NCBI GenBank assembly: GCA_029881335.1
Contig: JAOUMU010000008.1
Location: forward strand, 1-50,505
Direction: 5' to 3'
Source of the DNA: Nitrospinota bacterium
Lineage (GTDB): Bacteria; Nitrospinota_A; UBA7883
DNA length: 50,505 nucleotides
Positions 44,304 through 50,505 of the stretch are shown here, one piece after another. Within the stretch, counting starts at the first letter, position 1; every line of letters begins with the position of its first letter. The position numbers and the translations under genes are program-made. The notes beneath the pieces are model-generated. The model saw nothing but the letters and a program-made list of their open reading frames with translations, was not told the DNA's origin and did not search any database.

Positions 44304-44798
44304 ATGAACGATGAAAAGCTGGACTCTTTTTTTAGTGAGGGGACGGTTTTGCGTGGAACCTTGAAGTTCAAGGGGGTATTGCGTTTTGATGGCGATTTCG
44401 AGGGCTCCATCCAGAGTGGGGACACTTTGATAGTCGGCGAGACCGGCAAGGTACAGGCGGATATCAAGTCCGGCAAGCTGTTCAACTTTGGCGATATCAA
44501 TGGAAACGTGAAGGCGGAATACAAGATACACTTCTATGCCAACAGCAGCCTGAAAGGCGACATAGAGGCGCCCTTTGTGGTGATGGACGAGGCCTGCCGT
44601 TTCGAGGGGGGATGTAAAATGCCGCCTCCGCCCAAGAACATGCCGAGGGATAAAACGCCTGACGCCAAGAAGCAGGCCCCGCCGGTGAAGACCGTGGAAA
44701 TGCCAAAAGCGGCCGCTGCGCCCGATGCGAAGAAGGGTGGAGGCTGGTTTGGCCTGATCTTCTGGATTGTGTCGCTTTTCGCCACAAAAGGCCCGTAA
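44304..44798 (+). CDS. Bactofilin (polymer-forming cytoskeletal protein) with a hydrophobic C-terminus
   Basis: 164 residues. The ATG at 44304 follows AAGGA at 44290-44294. Residues about 15-110 form the right-handed beta-helix repeats of bactofilins (LRGTLKFKGVLRFDGDFEG; LIVGETGKVQADIKSGKLFNFGDINGNV; LKGDIEAPFVV). Bactofilins polymerise without nucleotides and help organise cell-envelope machinery. After a Pro/Lys/Ala-rich spacer the chain ends in a hydrophobic run, WFGLIFWIVSLFATK. Many bactofilins attach to the membrane by a short N-terminal sequence, so the C-terminal run is unusual and may be the anchor. There is a strong private promoter. It is convergent with the lipoprotein gene. Confidence 0.9.
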   Translation: MNDEKLDSFFSEGTVLRGTLKFKGVLRFDGDFEGSIQSGDTLIVGETGKVQADIKSGKLFNFGDINGNVKAEYKIHFYANSSLKGDIEAPFVVMDEACRFEGGCKMPPPPKNMPRDKTPDAKKQAPPVKTVEMPKAAAAPDAKKGGGWFGLIFWIVSLFATKGP

Positions 44799-44808
44799 CC
44801 CGCCCTCT

Positions 44809-44849
44809 GGCAGGCCTATCCAACAGCCATCAGGCCACGCTGGCCTGCC
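44809..44849. terminator. Possible bidirectional hairpin between convergent genes
   Basis: GGCAGGCC (44809-44816) pairs perfectly with GGCCTGCC (44842-44849). No T-run follows on either strand, so factor-independent termination is uncertain. It sits 11 bases after the bactofilin stop. Confidence 0.35.
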
Positions 44850-44877
44850 GAAGGGAACAATGGTGGCTCTCTTCCCG

Positions 44878-45585
44878 CTACCGCTTTGGCTTCGGCATCC
44901 GCTCCACCAGGAAACCCGCCCCCACGCCGGATAGCGCGTCCGCTGTCTGCCAGGTCATTTCTCCCTTGACGAATATCCGCCACTGGAATAGATCCTCGAA
45001 CAGCGATCTCTGCATCTTGTCGAACTTGCCCGCCCAGACGACTTTGTCCCTTGCCGGGTCGAACACCACTACTCCAAAAGATACATGGGCCGGCTTGTCT
45101 GCGGAATATTTTCCGCCCACAAGCTCCTCAAATCGAGCCACGCATCCCATCACCACCGCATCGGCGCCGGTGACCTCGGCGACCCTGACCGCCAGGCTGG
45201 CGCCGTTGGCGATACGATCAGACTCGTTGACATTCAAGTAAGCCTCCCTGGCCGCGCTTCTTTCGGTCAGCGTAAAGCCGACCTGGGCCATCGCCAGATG
45301 GATATGATCCGCCACGGACTCCCCCGCGCCCGCTTCCACATCTCCCTTGAAGAAGAGCAGCCTGGCCAGGGAACAGGCGCCCAGTTCACCGCTGGGGGCT
45401 CCTTCCTGGAAATCGAGAACTGTAAACCTGGAGTATGTAGAAAAATCCGTTGCCCCGTATCCCGTGTCGACAAATACCCCTGGGCTCCGGCGGGCCTCCT
45501 GGCTGGAGGCGCAGGCGGAAAAGGCGATCAGGGCCATGATCAGGGCGGCTTTTACGGTGGTTTGTTTGGTGATTATGTTTCTCAT
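44878..45585 (-). CDS. Putative outer- or inner-membrane lipoprotein of unknown function
   Basis: 235 residues. A basic N-terminus and hydrophobic stretch (AALIMALIAFSAC) end in a Cys at about residue 25, consistent with a lipobox, though the third residue before it is Phe. The body has GADAVVMGCVARFEELVGGKY and FGVVVFDPARDKVVWAGKFDK, reminiscent of the CsgG/LPP-like lipoprotein group with an alpha/beta fold. I do not recognise a named family. No operon partner is visible on its strand; moaC ends 55 bases upstream of its start. Its function is unknown. Confidence 0.6.
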   Translation of the reverse strand: MRNIITKQTTVKAALIMALIAFSACASSQEARRSPGVFVDTGYGATDFSTYSRFTVLDFQEGAPSGELGACSLARLLFFKGDVEAGAGESVADHIHLAMAQVGFTLTERSAAREAYLNVNESDRIANGASLAVRVAEVTGADAVVMGCVARFEELVGGKYSADKPAHVSFGVVVFDPARDKVVWAGKFDKMQRSLFEDLFQWRIFVKGEMTWQTADALSGVGAGFLVERMPKPKR

Positions 45586-45639
45586 TGGTGGCCTCTTCCT
45601 TATACCTGCAATATACGCCCGAAAGGGGAATATTGTCGA

Positions 45640-46128
45640 TCAATCAGGGGGACCGCCCTTGGAAGAGTATGGCCCAGAGGCTCCCCCGCTTTTTTTCTGG
45701 AGGGCAATTCCGGAGATGACCATGCTCCTGTCTGTGGCCTTCAACATGTCGTATATCGTCAGCGCTGCCGCAGAGACAGCGGTGAGCGCTTCCATCTCCA
45801 CTCCGGTACGCCCTTTTGCCGTGGCGGTGGCCTTGATCTCCAGGCGGTCGCCTTTCTTGCCGGGGTATATCTCCACTTCCACGGAGGTGAGCAGAATGGG
45901 ATGGCACAGGGGGATGATATCGGGGGTTTTCTTGGCGGCCATGATTCCGGCCAACCGTGCCACTTGCAGCACATCCCCTTTTTTAGCTTTCCCCTCCATC
46001 GCCAGGCGTAACGTTTCCGGCCGCATCGATACCAGGCCGGCGGCGACGGCTTTGCGGGCCGTTTCCTTCTTTCCGCCTACATCCACCATTTTGGCGCGGC
46101 CATCCTTGTCCAGATGCGATAGGGCCAT
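45640..46128 (-). CDS. moaC: Cyclic pyranopterin monophosphate synthase
   Basis: 162 residues, standard length. It rearranges the GTP-derived 3',8-cyclo intermediate to cyclic pyranopterin monophosphate in molybdenum cofactor synthesis. The conserved blocks are [35 protein letters not shown] followed by [11 protein letters not shown], and [22 protein letters not shown], which carries active-site residues. It is 30 bases after mobB on the same strand. The moaA and moaE partners are not in the window. Confidence 0.96.
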   Translation of the reverse strand: MALSHLDKDGRAKMVDVGGKKETARKAVAAGLVSMRPETLRLAMEGKAKKGDVLQVARLAGIMAAKKTPDIIPLCHPILLTSVEVEIYPGKKGDRLEIKATATAKGRTGVEMEALTAVSAAALTIYDMLKATDRSMVISGIALQKKSGGASGPYSSKGGPPD

Positions 46129-46157
46129 TATTCAGCCTGTCCCCGGGTTATGCCTTG

Positions 46158-46667
46158 TCAGCGAGCGGCGAGCCAGCGCATTATCCACATGGCCACCGAT
46201 TCCGCCTGTTCCCTGCGGAATACCACTTTGCCAGGGGCCTGTTCCGGGCTTCCCACTGTTATGATATAGCCGGTTTTTTCCTCCGCCTTCTCCGGGAAGG
46301 GAGGGCCGAGGAGGAAACGGAAGCTTTCGAACTCTTTTATCGGCTCGTTCTTGAATCCCTCCACTATAACGATGTCCGCTTTGTTGACAAAGAACTTGAG
46401 GGTGGAGGCAAGGGTGATAAAGCCGAAAGGGCGCTCTATAAAACCGAGCATTTCGTCGCCGGCCAGCAGGACGGGATTGGCGCCGGACTCCTTGAACCTC
46501 CATGAGTCTTTGCCCATGGTGTCCAGATCCACATCGTGGTGCGACCTTTTTATGGCGCCCACTTTTATCTCCTCTTGGCGCATCCTGGCGATAACTTTTT
46601 CCACCAGGACAGTCTTCCCGCTGCCGGACGGGCCTATGAAAAGGACTACAGGGGGAATAAGATCCAT
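46158..46667 (-). CDS. mobB: Molybdopterin-guanine dinucleotide biosynthesis adaptor MobB
   Basis: 169 residues. GTP-binding P-loop FIGPSGSGKTVL (about 10-21) followed by IKVGAIKRSHHDVDLDTMGKD, a hallmark of MobB. The C-terminal IVIVEGFKNEPIKEFE and RFLLG continue the family pattern. MobB binds GTP and assists MobA in attaching GMP to molybdopterin. It is divergent from moaD with 64 bases between them, and co-oriented with moaC. Presence of mobB suggests that the cell makes the guanine dinucleotide cofactor used by DMSO-reductase-family enzymes. Confidence 0.92.
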   Translation of the reverse strand: MDLIPPVVLFIGPSGSGKTVLVEKVIARMRQEEIKVGAIKRSHHDVDLDTMGKDSWRFKESGANPVLLAGDEMLGFIERPFGFITLASTLKFFVNKADIVIVEGFKNEPIKEFESFRFLLGPPFPEKAEEKTGYIITVGSPEQAPGKVVFRREQAESVAMWIMRWLAAR

Positions 46668-46731
46668 TAGTTCGGACTTTTGTGTTAGATTATAATTAGC
46701 CTAATATTGTACATCATTTCATTATAGTTAT
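46668..46731. promoter_or_regulatory. AT-rich divergent promoter region between mobB and moaD
   Basis: ATTATAAT (46689-46696) reads TATAAT on both strands and could serve as a -10 element in both directions. No strong -35 box is paired with it. Neither moaD nor mobB has a clear ribosome site in this region. Confidence 0.35.
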
Positions 46732-46983
46732 ATGGCAATAATTCGTCTTTTCGCTTCTTTAAGGGACAAATTCGGCGCCAACGACCTGCAAATCAGGATA
46801 ACTGATCGCAAGAAATTGCGCAATGTATTGGAAGAAGCCGCCACGATTCATGGGATTGATCCTGGTTTTCTCTCCGCCGGATCGTTCCTTTGCGCCATAA
46901 ACCAGCAGATGGCGGGGCAGGAGGACATGGTGGGAGACGAGGATGAAATCGCCATCTTCCCTCCCATGTCTGGCGGAATGTGA
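46732..46983 (+). CDS. moaD: Molybdopterin synthase sulfur-carrier subunit with an extra C-terminal Met
   Basis: 83 residues with the ubiquitin-like beta-grasp fold of MoaD: IRLFASLRDKFGANDLQI, VLEEAATIHG and DEDEIAIFPPMSGGM. MoaD must end in Gly-Gly, which is adenylated and then carries sulfur. Here a Met follows the Gly pair, so the tail must be trimmed before use, or the protein works differently. The reading frame is unambiguous (GGC GGA ATG TGA). No ribosome site is visible upstream. Divergent from mobB. Confidence 0.88.
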   Translation: MAIIRLFASLRDKFGANDLQIRITDRKKLRNVLEEAATIHGIDPGFLSAGSFLCAINQQMAGQEDMVGDEDEIAIFPPMSGGM

Positions 46984-47009
46984 CGATCCATAGCATCCGT
47001 CTCTGCCGC

Positions 47010-47588
47010 TCATGTGGTTTGGCTTTGCGTGCCCGCTTGCCGCTCCGCCAATTCCTTGATCGTGAAAAGTTGCTTGCGCATCATCACCAGATCGCCGGGA
47101 GGCAGCGCCAGCCGGGTGGGCCAGCCTAGAGGACCCCAAGCGTATTTGATCACTATTTTTACCAACAGGCGCACCGACTCCGCGCCGGTGTCGATAATAT
47201 CATAGCTCAGCGCCGTGTCCCCCATCCTGCCACCTAAGGAGATGAAGGAATTCAGGCGAAGGCTTATGCTCTTGCCGGTTTCGAACCGCTCAAGGTTGAA
47301 TATGAACATAAAGGTCTGCCCCGGCGACAGGTTCTCCAGTCCCGGTGTCAGTTCCCTGGGGCTTTGCCTGCCAAAGTTGTCCAGCAGGTCATAACTGTAT
47401 GGCGCGGCTCGCAGCTGACACAGCCAGCGGAATACCACCGCCGATGGAGCGTTGATGGTTATTCCGCGGAACAATGACTTGTCGCCTTCCAAACCGAGAT
47501 CATCTACGGCGTACTTTAGCGTTTGCTCCTCATCGGTGACACCCCATGAATCGGGGCCGTTTAGCAGAGCCTGGATAACAGTGGGCAT
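47010..47588 (-). CDS. SRPBCC-family protein (START-like fold)
   Basis: 192 residues. Conserved pattern of the family: FRGITINAPSAVVFRWLCQL at about 40-60, then YSYDLLDNFGRQSPRE. Middle strands follow (GQTFMFIFNL, LRLNSFISLGG), then VRLLVKIVIKYAW and a final long helix. SRPBCC proteins hold a hydrophobic cavity that binds lipids or other ligands. It lies between moaD and hemB on the minus strand, 18 bases after the hemB stop. I cannot name the ligand or pathway. Confidence 0.7.
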   Translation of the reverse strand: MPTVIQALLNGPDSWGVTDEEQTLKYAVDDLGLEGDKSLFRGITINAPSAVVFRWLCQLRAAPYSYDLLDNFGRQSPRELTPGLENLSPGQTFMFIFNLERFETGKSISLRLNSFISLGGRMGDTALSYDIIDTGAESVRLLVKIVIKYAWGPLGWPTRLALPPGDLVMMRKQLFTIKELAERQAGTQSQTT

Positions 47589-47606
47589 CGCTTCAGGCCT
47601 GGCCCT

Positions 47607-48587
47607 TCATCCGTTGAGTAACCGGGCGGCGTCCTTGGCGAAGTATGTCAGTATCATGTCCGCCCCCGCGCGGTGGATGGAGAGCAGCGTCTCCAGCATA
47701 ACGCGATCCCTGTCGATCCATCCGTTGCGCCCGGCGGCCTCTATCATGGCGTATTCGCCGGAGACATTGTAAGCCGCCAGGGGATGGTCGAACCGGTCGC
47801 GGATCATCCTGATGATATCCAGGTATGGGAGGGCGGGCTTTACCATAATGATGTCCGCGTTCTCCATAACATCTTGGGTCACCTCGCGGATCGCCTCCCT
47901 GGCGTTTGCAGGATCCATCTGGTATGTGGAGCGATCTCCGAACTGGGGCGACGAGTCGCAGGCCTCGCGGAAGGGACCGTAGTATCCTGAGGCGTATTTG
48001 GCGGCGTAAGACATTATCGCCACACTTCCGTAGCCATTTTCGTCCAGCGCCTCGCGCACGGAGCCGATCCGGCCGTCCATCATGTCCGAGGGGGCCACGA
48101 TGTCCGCCCCGCAATCGGCGTGGGTGAGGGCCATTTTCGCCAGCAGGTCCAGGGTGGGATCGTTTAATATTTCCCCCGACTTCTCATCCACCACACCGCA
48201 GTGACCATGGGTTGTGTATTCGTCAATGCAGACATCGGTAATTACCACCATCTCAGGGACGGCGTTTTTGATTTCCTTCACCGCCCGTTGGACGATTCCG
48301 TCCGGGTTGTACGCCTCGCTCCCCATTTCGTCCTTCCGCTCCGGGATGCCGAAAAGAATCACCCCCTGTATGCCCAGAGATTGGGCGACTTTCGCTTCGG
48401 CCGCCAAGTTGTCCACGGAGAGGCGGAAGTTGCCAGGCATGGAACCGATCTCGTCTTTGACACCTTTTCCGTAATTGACGAAAAGAGGGTATATGAACAT
48501 ATCCGGGCTAAGACGTGTTTCCCGGACCATCCTGCGTATATTGGCGGAAGCCCTCAACCTGCGGGGCCGGTATTGCGGAAATTCCAT
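47607..48587 (-). CDS. hemB: Porphobilinogen synthase (delta-aminolevulinate dehydratase)
   Basis: 326 residues from the ATG at 48587, which has GGGAGA at 48592-48597; an in-frame TTG 12 bases upstream is less likely. It condenses two 5-aminolevulinate to porphobilinogen for heme and related tetrapyrroles. The active-site lysines lie in SYAAKYASG and [12 protein letters not shown]. The metal region is [14 protein letters not shown]: Cys120 and Cys130 are kept, while the middle Cys of the zinc site is Asp122. This hints at a modified metal site. The SRPBCC gene follows after 18 bases. Confidence 0.96.
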   Translation of the reverse strand: MEFPQYRPRRLRASANIRRMVRETRLSPDMFIYPLFVNYGKGVKDEIGSMPGNFRLSVDNLAAEAKVAQSLGIQGVILFGIPERKDEMGSEAYNPDGIVQRAVKEIKNAVPEMVVITDVCIDEYTTHGHCGVVDEKSGEILNDPTLDLLAKMALTHADCGADIVAPSDMMDGRIGSVREALDENGYGSVAIMSYAAKYASGYYGPFREACDSSPQFGDRSTYQMDPANAREAIREVTQDVMENADIIMVKPALPYLDIIRMIRDRFDHPLAAYNVSGEYAMIEAAGRNGWIDRDRVMLETLLSIHRAGADMILTYFAKDAARLLNG

Positions 48588-48724
48588 TATTTCTCCCAAA
48601 TATGATGAATTGGCTTATAAACACGTGATTTTATCATCAATTCCCGTTCTTGGCGATTCCCATTTCCTGAATGGAGAGAGCGGAATGCCCCTAATTGACA
48701 GCAGTCACCCTCGCTGATGACAGA

Positions 48725-49354
48725 TCACTTCATCCGGTGAATCCGGGATATTTCATCCCTGTTGGTGATGCAAACATTCAGATCCTTCAATATCCCGTCT
48801 TCGATGCCGTATATCCACCCGTGCACAGCCACATTCTGGCCAGATTTCCATGCGTTCTGAACAATGGTTGTGTGGCAAATATTGGAAACCTGCTCCACCA
48901 CGTTTAGCTCACACAACAAGTCGAATCTCTCATTTTCATCCTTGAGAGCGTCGATCTGCTCCTGGTGGTACCGGTAAACATCCTTTATATTTCGAAGCCA
49001 GTTGTCAATCAATCCATGTTCCCGGTTCTCGAGGGCGGCCTTGATGCCCCCGCATCCATAGTGGCCGCAGACAATGATGTGCTGTATATTCAAAAGCTCC
49101 ACGGCGTATTGGATCACCGACAAGCAGTTCAGGTCCGTATGAATGACCAGGTTGGCTATGTTGCGGTGGACAAACATTTCACCGGGCGCCAGATCGACGA
49201 TCTCGTTGGCCGGCACGCGGCTATCGGAGCAGCCAATCCACAGATATTCAGGATTCTGCTGCCTGGAAAGCGTGGTAAAGAAATCAGGATTGGTTACCTT
49301 TGTCCTGTCGGCCCACTTTCTGTTGTTAGAGAACAGATGCTTTAAAGTCCGCAT
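48725..49354 (-). CDS. can: Beta-carbonic anhydrase
   Basis: 209 residues. It interconverts CO2 and bicarbonate. The zinc ligands are Cys42 and Asp44 in CSDSRVP, and His98 and Cys101 in CGHYGCGG; these positions equal those of Escherichia coli Can. HRNIANLV is the conserved helix start between them. It would supply bicarbonate to carboxylations and fits the autotrophic picture given by ATP-citrate lyase. The gene is on the minus strand, 137 bases upstream of hemB, and has no visible ribosome site. Confidence 0.96.
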   Translation of the reverse strand: MRTLKHLFSNNRKWADRTKVTNPDFFTTLSRQQNPEYLWIGCSDSRVPANEIVDLAPGEMFVHRNIANLVIHTDLNCLSVIQYAVELLNIQHIIVCGHYGCGGIKAALENREHGLIDNWLRNIKDVYRYHQEQIDALKDENERFDLLCELNVVEQVSNICHTTIVQNAWKSGQNVAVHGWIYGIEDGILKDLNVCITNRDEISRIHRMK

Positions 49355-49785
49355 GGTTATACCAAAGAAATAATAATATGATAGCAGCTTGTGATTGTAT
49401 CCAGGAAGCGCATGGGCGATCTTACCATTAATGGGGGCCGAGGGCGAAATCGATTTTGGAAGAGCGTAAAAGCCGCTTCTTTCGATGGATTATAGTTACT
49501 CGACATGGATATATGGTCGGGGAGAAATCGCGGTGCAGGTGAATTATCGGTTAGGGGGGATTATCTGCCGGATCAACATGGGTTGCCCATGGAATCTTCT
49601 TGGCGGCGCAGTCATTATTTACACTGCATAAGCCACCGCCTGGGAGGCATGCTTTGGAAGGTGCGGCGGCGAGGGTCAAGGGAATTTCGAAAAGTATATG
49701 TCTGCTTGCGGTGTTGGTATGAACGATAACCTGACAAAACCGCTCTGGAAGCAGGTAGCGCCGGCAACCCAAGGAAAATCAAATA
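49355..49785. other. Gene-free region between carbonic anhydrase and the attachment site
   Basis: About 430 bases. No frame here looks coding and I recognise no RNA gene or repeat. The start of the region (49355-49390) is A/T-rich and would hold the promoter of the carbonic anhydrase gene. I cannot pick out a reliable -35/-10 pair. Confidence 0.4.
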
Positions 49786-49813
49786 TGGTAGCGGAGGAGG
49801 GACTTGAACCCTC
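49786..49813 (-). mobile_element. tRNA 3'-end fragment, probable attachment site of an integrated element
   Basis: On the minus strand the 28 bases fold as the 3' third of a tRNA. The T-arm has a 5-bp stem GAGGG/CCCTC with loop TTCAAGT. A 7-base acceptor strand CTCCGCT, the discriminator A and an encoded CCA follow (CCA at 49786-49788). No D-arm, anticodon arm or 5' acceptor strand follows at the correct distance, so it is not a whole tRNA. Integrases of many phages and islands recombine into the 3' end of tRNA genes and leave just such a fragment at the far end. The orientation places the element to the right. No integrase gene is in view. Confidence 0.6.
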
Positions 49814-49918
49814 TACCACCTCACTAAACCCCAATAAAAACAACAAGATAAAATCTCGAAATCGTTGCCAGGGACAACCCAGGGACAGATTTTGCATTTT
49901 TGTTTTTCTCTTGTGCAT

Positions 49919-49963
49919 CCATACACTATAGGTTATGATATAGACATATACTATACTGTATGG
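49919..49963. promoter_or_regulatory. Inverted repeat directly upstream of the DUF5681 gene
   Basis: CCATACACTATA (49919-49930) and, inverted, TATACTGTATGG (49952-49963) pair with a single mismatch. The arms are separated by 21 bases and the second arm ends one base before the ATG. TATACT in it is a possible -10 box. It could be an operator for a repressor of the element. Confidence 0.4.
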
Positions 49964-50419
49964 ATGAGCAGGCGTATGCCAAAGAAAAAGGCAGCACCAT
50001 CTAAGCCGAAGACAATGTCGAAGGCCAAAGCCAAGCCGAAGTCTCTCTCTGCCAAGAAGCCCTCTTCTGTCCGTGATGAGCGTGGACGAATCAAGCCTGG
50101 CCATTGTCTGAATCCCGGTGGGCGGACATCTGGCAGCAGGTCGGTGCTCCCTGAAATCCGTGAACAAATCTTCCAGGCGCTGGAAGAGTGTCAACGTGAG
50201 GGGAAACCTCTATCCCAGTTGCTGGCGAGATGGATGCTGTCGGCAGACGCGAAAGCGGGCGCCAACCTTATGCGGGCCATCGCAGCGTTCATGCCGAAAG
50301 AGATGAACCTGGATATCGAGGCGAAATTCTCCGACCTGTCTGACGAGGCGCTGGAAGCCAGAATCGCTTCCTTCGTGAAGAATCCGGAAATCAAAACGCT
50401 GCTAAGGAGCGTGAAATGA
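49964..50419 (+). CDS. DUF5681-domain protein (phage-type)
   Basis: 151 residues from the ATG at 49964; ATG at 49976 is an alternative, and the longer frame from 49865 crosses the inverted repeat. The N-terminus is very basic, with Lys-Pro-Ser-Ala runs. DUF5681-like sequence follows: RIKPGHCLNPGGRTSGSR, then a helical part (EIREQIFQALEECQREG, LSQLLARWML), and an acidic end. DUF5681 proteins frequently precede terminase-like genes of phages or integrated elements. Codon use and A/T content differ little from the neighbourhood. Its stop overlaps the next start in an ATGA arrangement. DNA binding is likely from the basic N-terminus but is not shown. Confidence 0.7.
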   Translation: MSRRMPKKKAAPSKPKTMSKAKAKPKSLSAKKPSSVRDERGRIKPGHCLNPGGRTSGSRSVLPEIREQIFQALEECQREGKPLSQLLARWMLSADAKAGANLMRAIAAFMPKEMNLDIEAKFSDLSDEALEARIASFVKNPEIKTLLRSVK

Positions 50420-50505
50420 CTCCGGCGGTTCTGGAGCGCGGAAAAGTGACAGAGCTGATGGATCTGCTGGCGGAGAAGGAACGGCGCCTTCGCCAGAACA
50501 TGATT
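50416..50505 (+). CDS. Start of a gene cut by the window end, possibly terminase large subunit
   Basis: 30 residues are visible (MTPAVLERGKVTELM, then a helix LLAEKERRLRQN). The ATG overlaps the DUF5681 stop (ATGA), so the two are translated together. A helical, charged N-terminus followed by a large protein is what a terminase large subunit would show, and this is the typical neighbour of DUF5681. The visible part is far too short to prove it. Confidence 0.35.
   Translation, partial: MTPAVLERGKVTELMDLLAEKERRLRQNMI

Noticed and set aside
49786-49860. Complete tRNA gene
   Set aside because: Only the T-arm and the 3' acceptor strand are present. No anticodon arm, D-arm or 5' acceptor strand is found within the next 90 bases.
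1-50505. CRISPR arrays, insertion sequences or transposases
   Set aside because: No regularly spaced direct repeats and no transposase motifs were seen. The palindromic element at 13644-13730 is too short and single.

Overview
This window is a stretch of chromosome from a GC-rich Gram-negative bacterium, ending on the right in what looks like the first genes of an integrated phage-type element. Gram-negative character follows from an outer-membrane cellulose exporter (BcsC type), a lipoprotein and periplasmic BcsB/BcsZ. The most telling genes are a two-subunit ATP-citrate lyase (35471-38510, minus strand) and an NfnAB-type ferredoxin:NADP oxidoreductase (22210-25371), which together suggest CO2 fixation by the reductive TCA cycle. 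That pattern fits Nitrospinota, Nitrospirota or relatives of the former Deltaproteobacteria. The phylum is inferred, not shown.

Layout. 1-5.4 kb: aroC (5' end cut by the window edge), a large helicase fused to an exonuclease (MrfA plus MrfB in one chain), ispD and a GIY-YIG protein, all on the plus strand. 5.4-6.3 kb: a fusion of half a glycosyltransferase with a mannose-6-phosphate-isomerase cupin, behind its own promoter. 6.3-13.6 kb: a MoxR/DUF58/DUF4350/DUF4129 membrane-stress type cluster with a small zinc-finger membrane protein, an unrecognised membrane protein, SpoIIM (opposite strand) and an RDD protein. 13.8-20.5 kb: a surface-polysaccharide block with two glycosyltransferases, a methyltransferase, Gmd and a Gmd paralogue on the minus strand, and a divergent polyprenyl-phosphate sugar transferase. 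20.6-25.4 kb: a purine permease and nfnAB, where NfnA carries a HEAT-repeat extension, closed by a clear terminator. 25.8-33.2 kb: the cellulose operon bcsA-bcsB-bcsZ-bcsC. 33.2-38.5 kb (minus): a Ser/Thr kinase fused to a class III nucleotidyl cyclase, then aclB-aclA with a strong promoter and a terminator. 38.5-39.3 kb: a 750-base gene-free region. 39.3-44.8 kb: rho, rpmE, prfA, prmC, murA and a bactofilin. 44.9-49.4 kb: a lipoprotein, molybdenum-cofactor genes (moaC, mobB, moaD), an SRPBCC protein, hemB and a beta-carbonic anhydrase. 49.8 kb to the end: a tRNA 3' fragment that looks like an attachment site, followed by a DUF5681 protein and the start of another gene.

How it fits together. 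Carbonic anhydrase, ATP-citrate lyase and Nfn can serve autotrophy: bicarbonate supply, citrate cleavage to acetyl-CoA, and low-potential ferredoxin balance. Cellulose synthesis is probably controlled by c-di-GMP through the BcsA PilZ domain and stands beside a second signalling protein (kinase-cyclase). Several proteins are unusual fusions: helicase-exonuclease, GT-cupin, HEAT-NfnA and kinase-cyclase. Several intergenic regions carry recognisable sigma-70-like promoters. Two of these fix start codons downstream of the longest possible reading frame.
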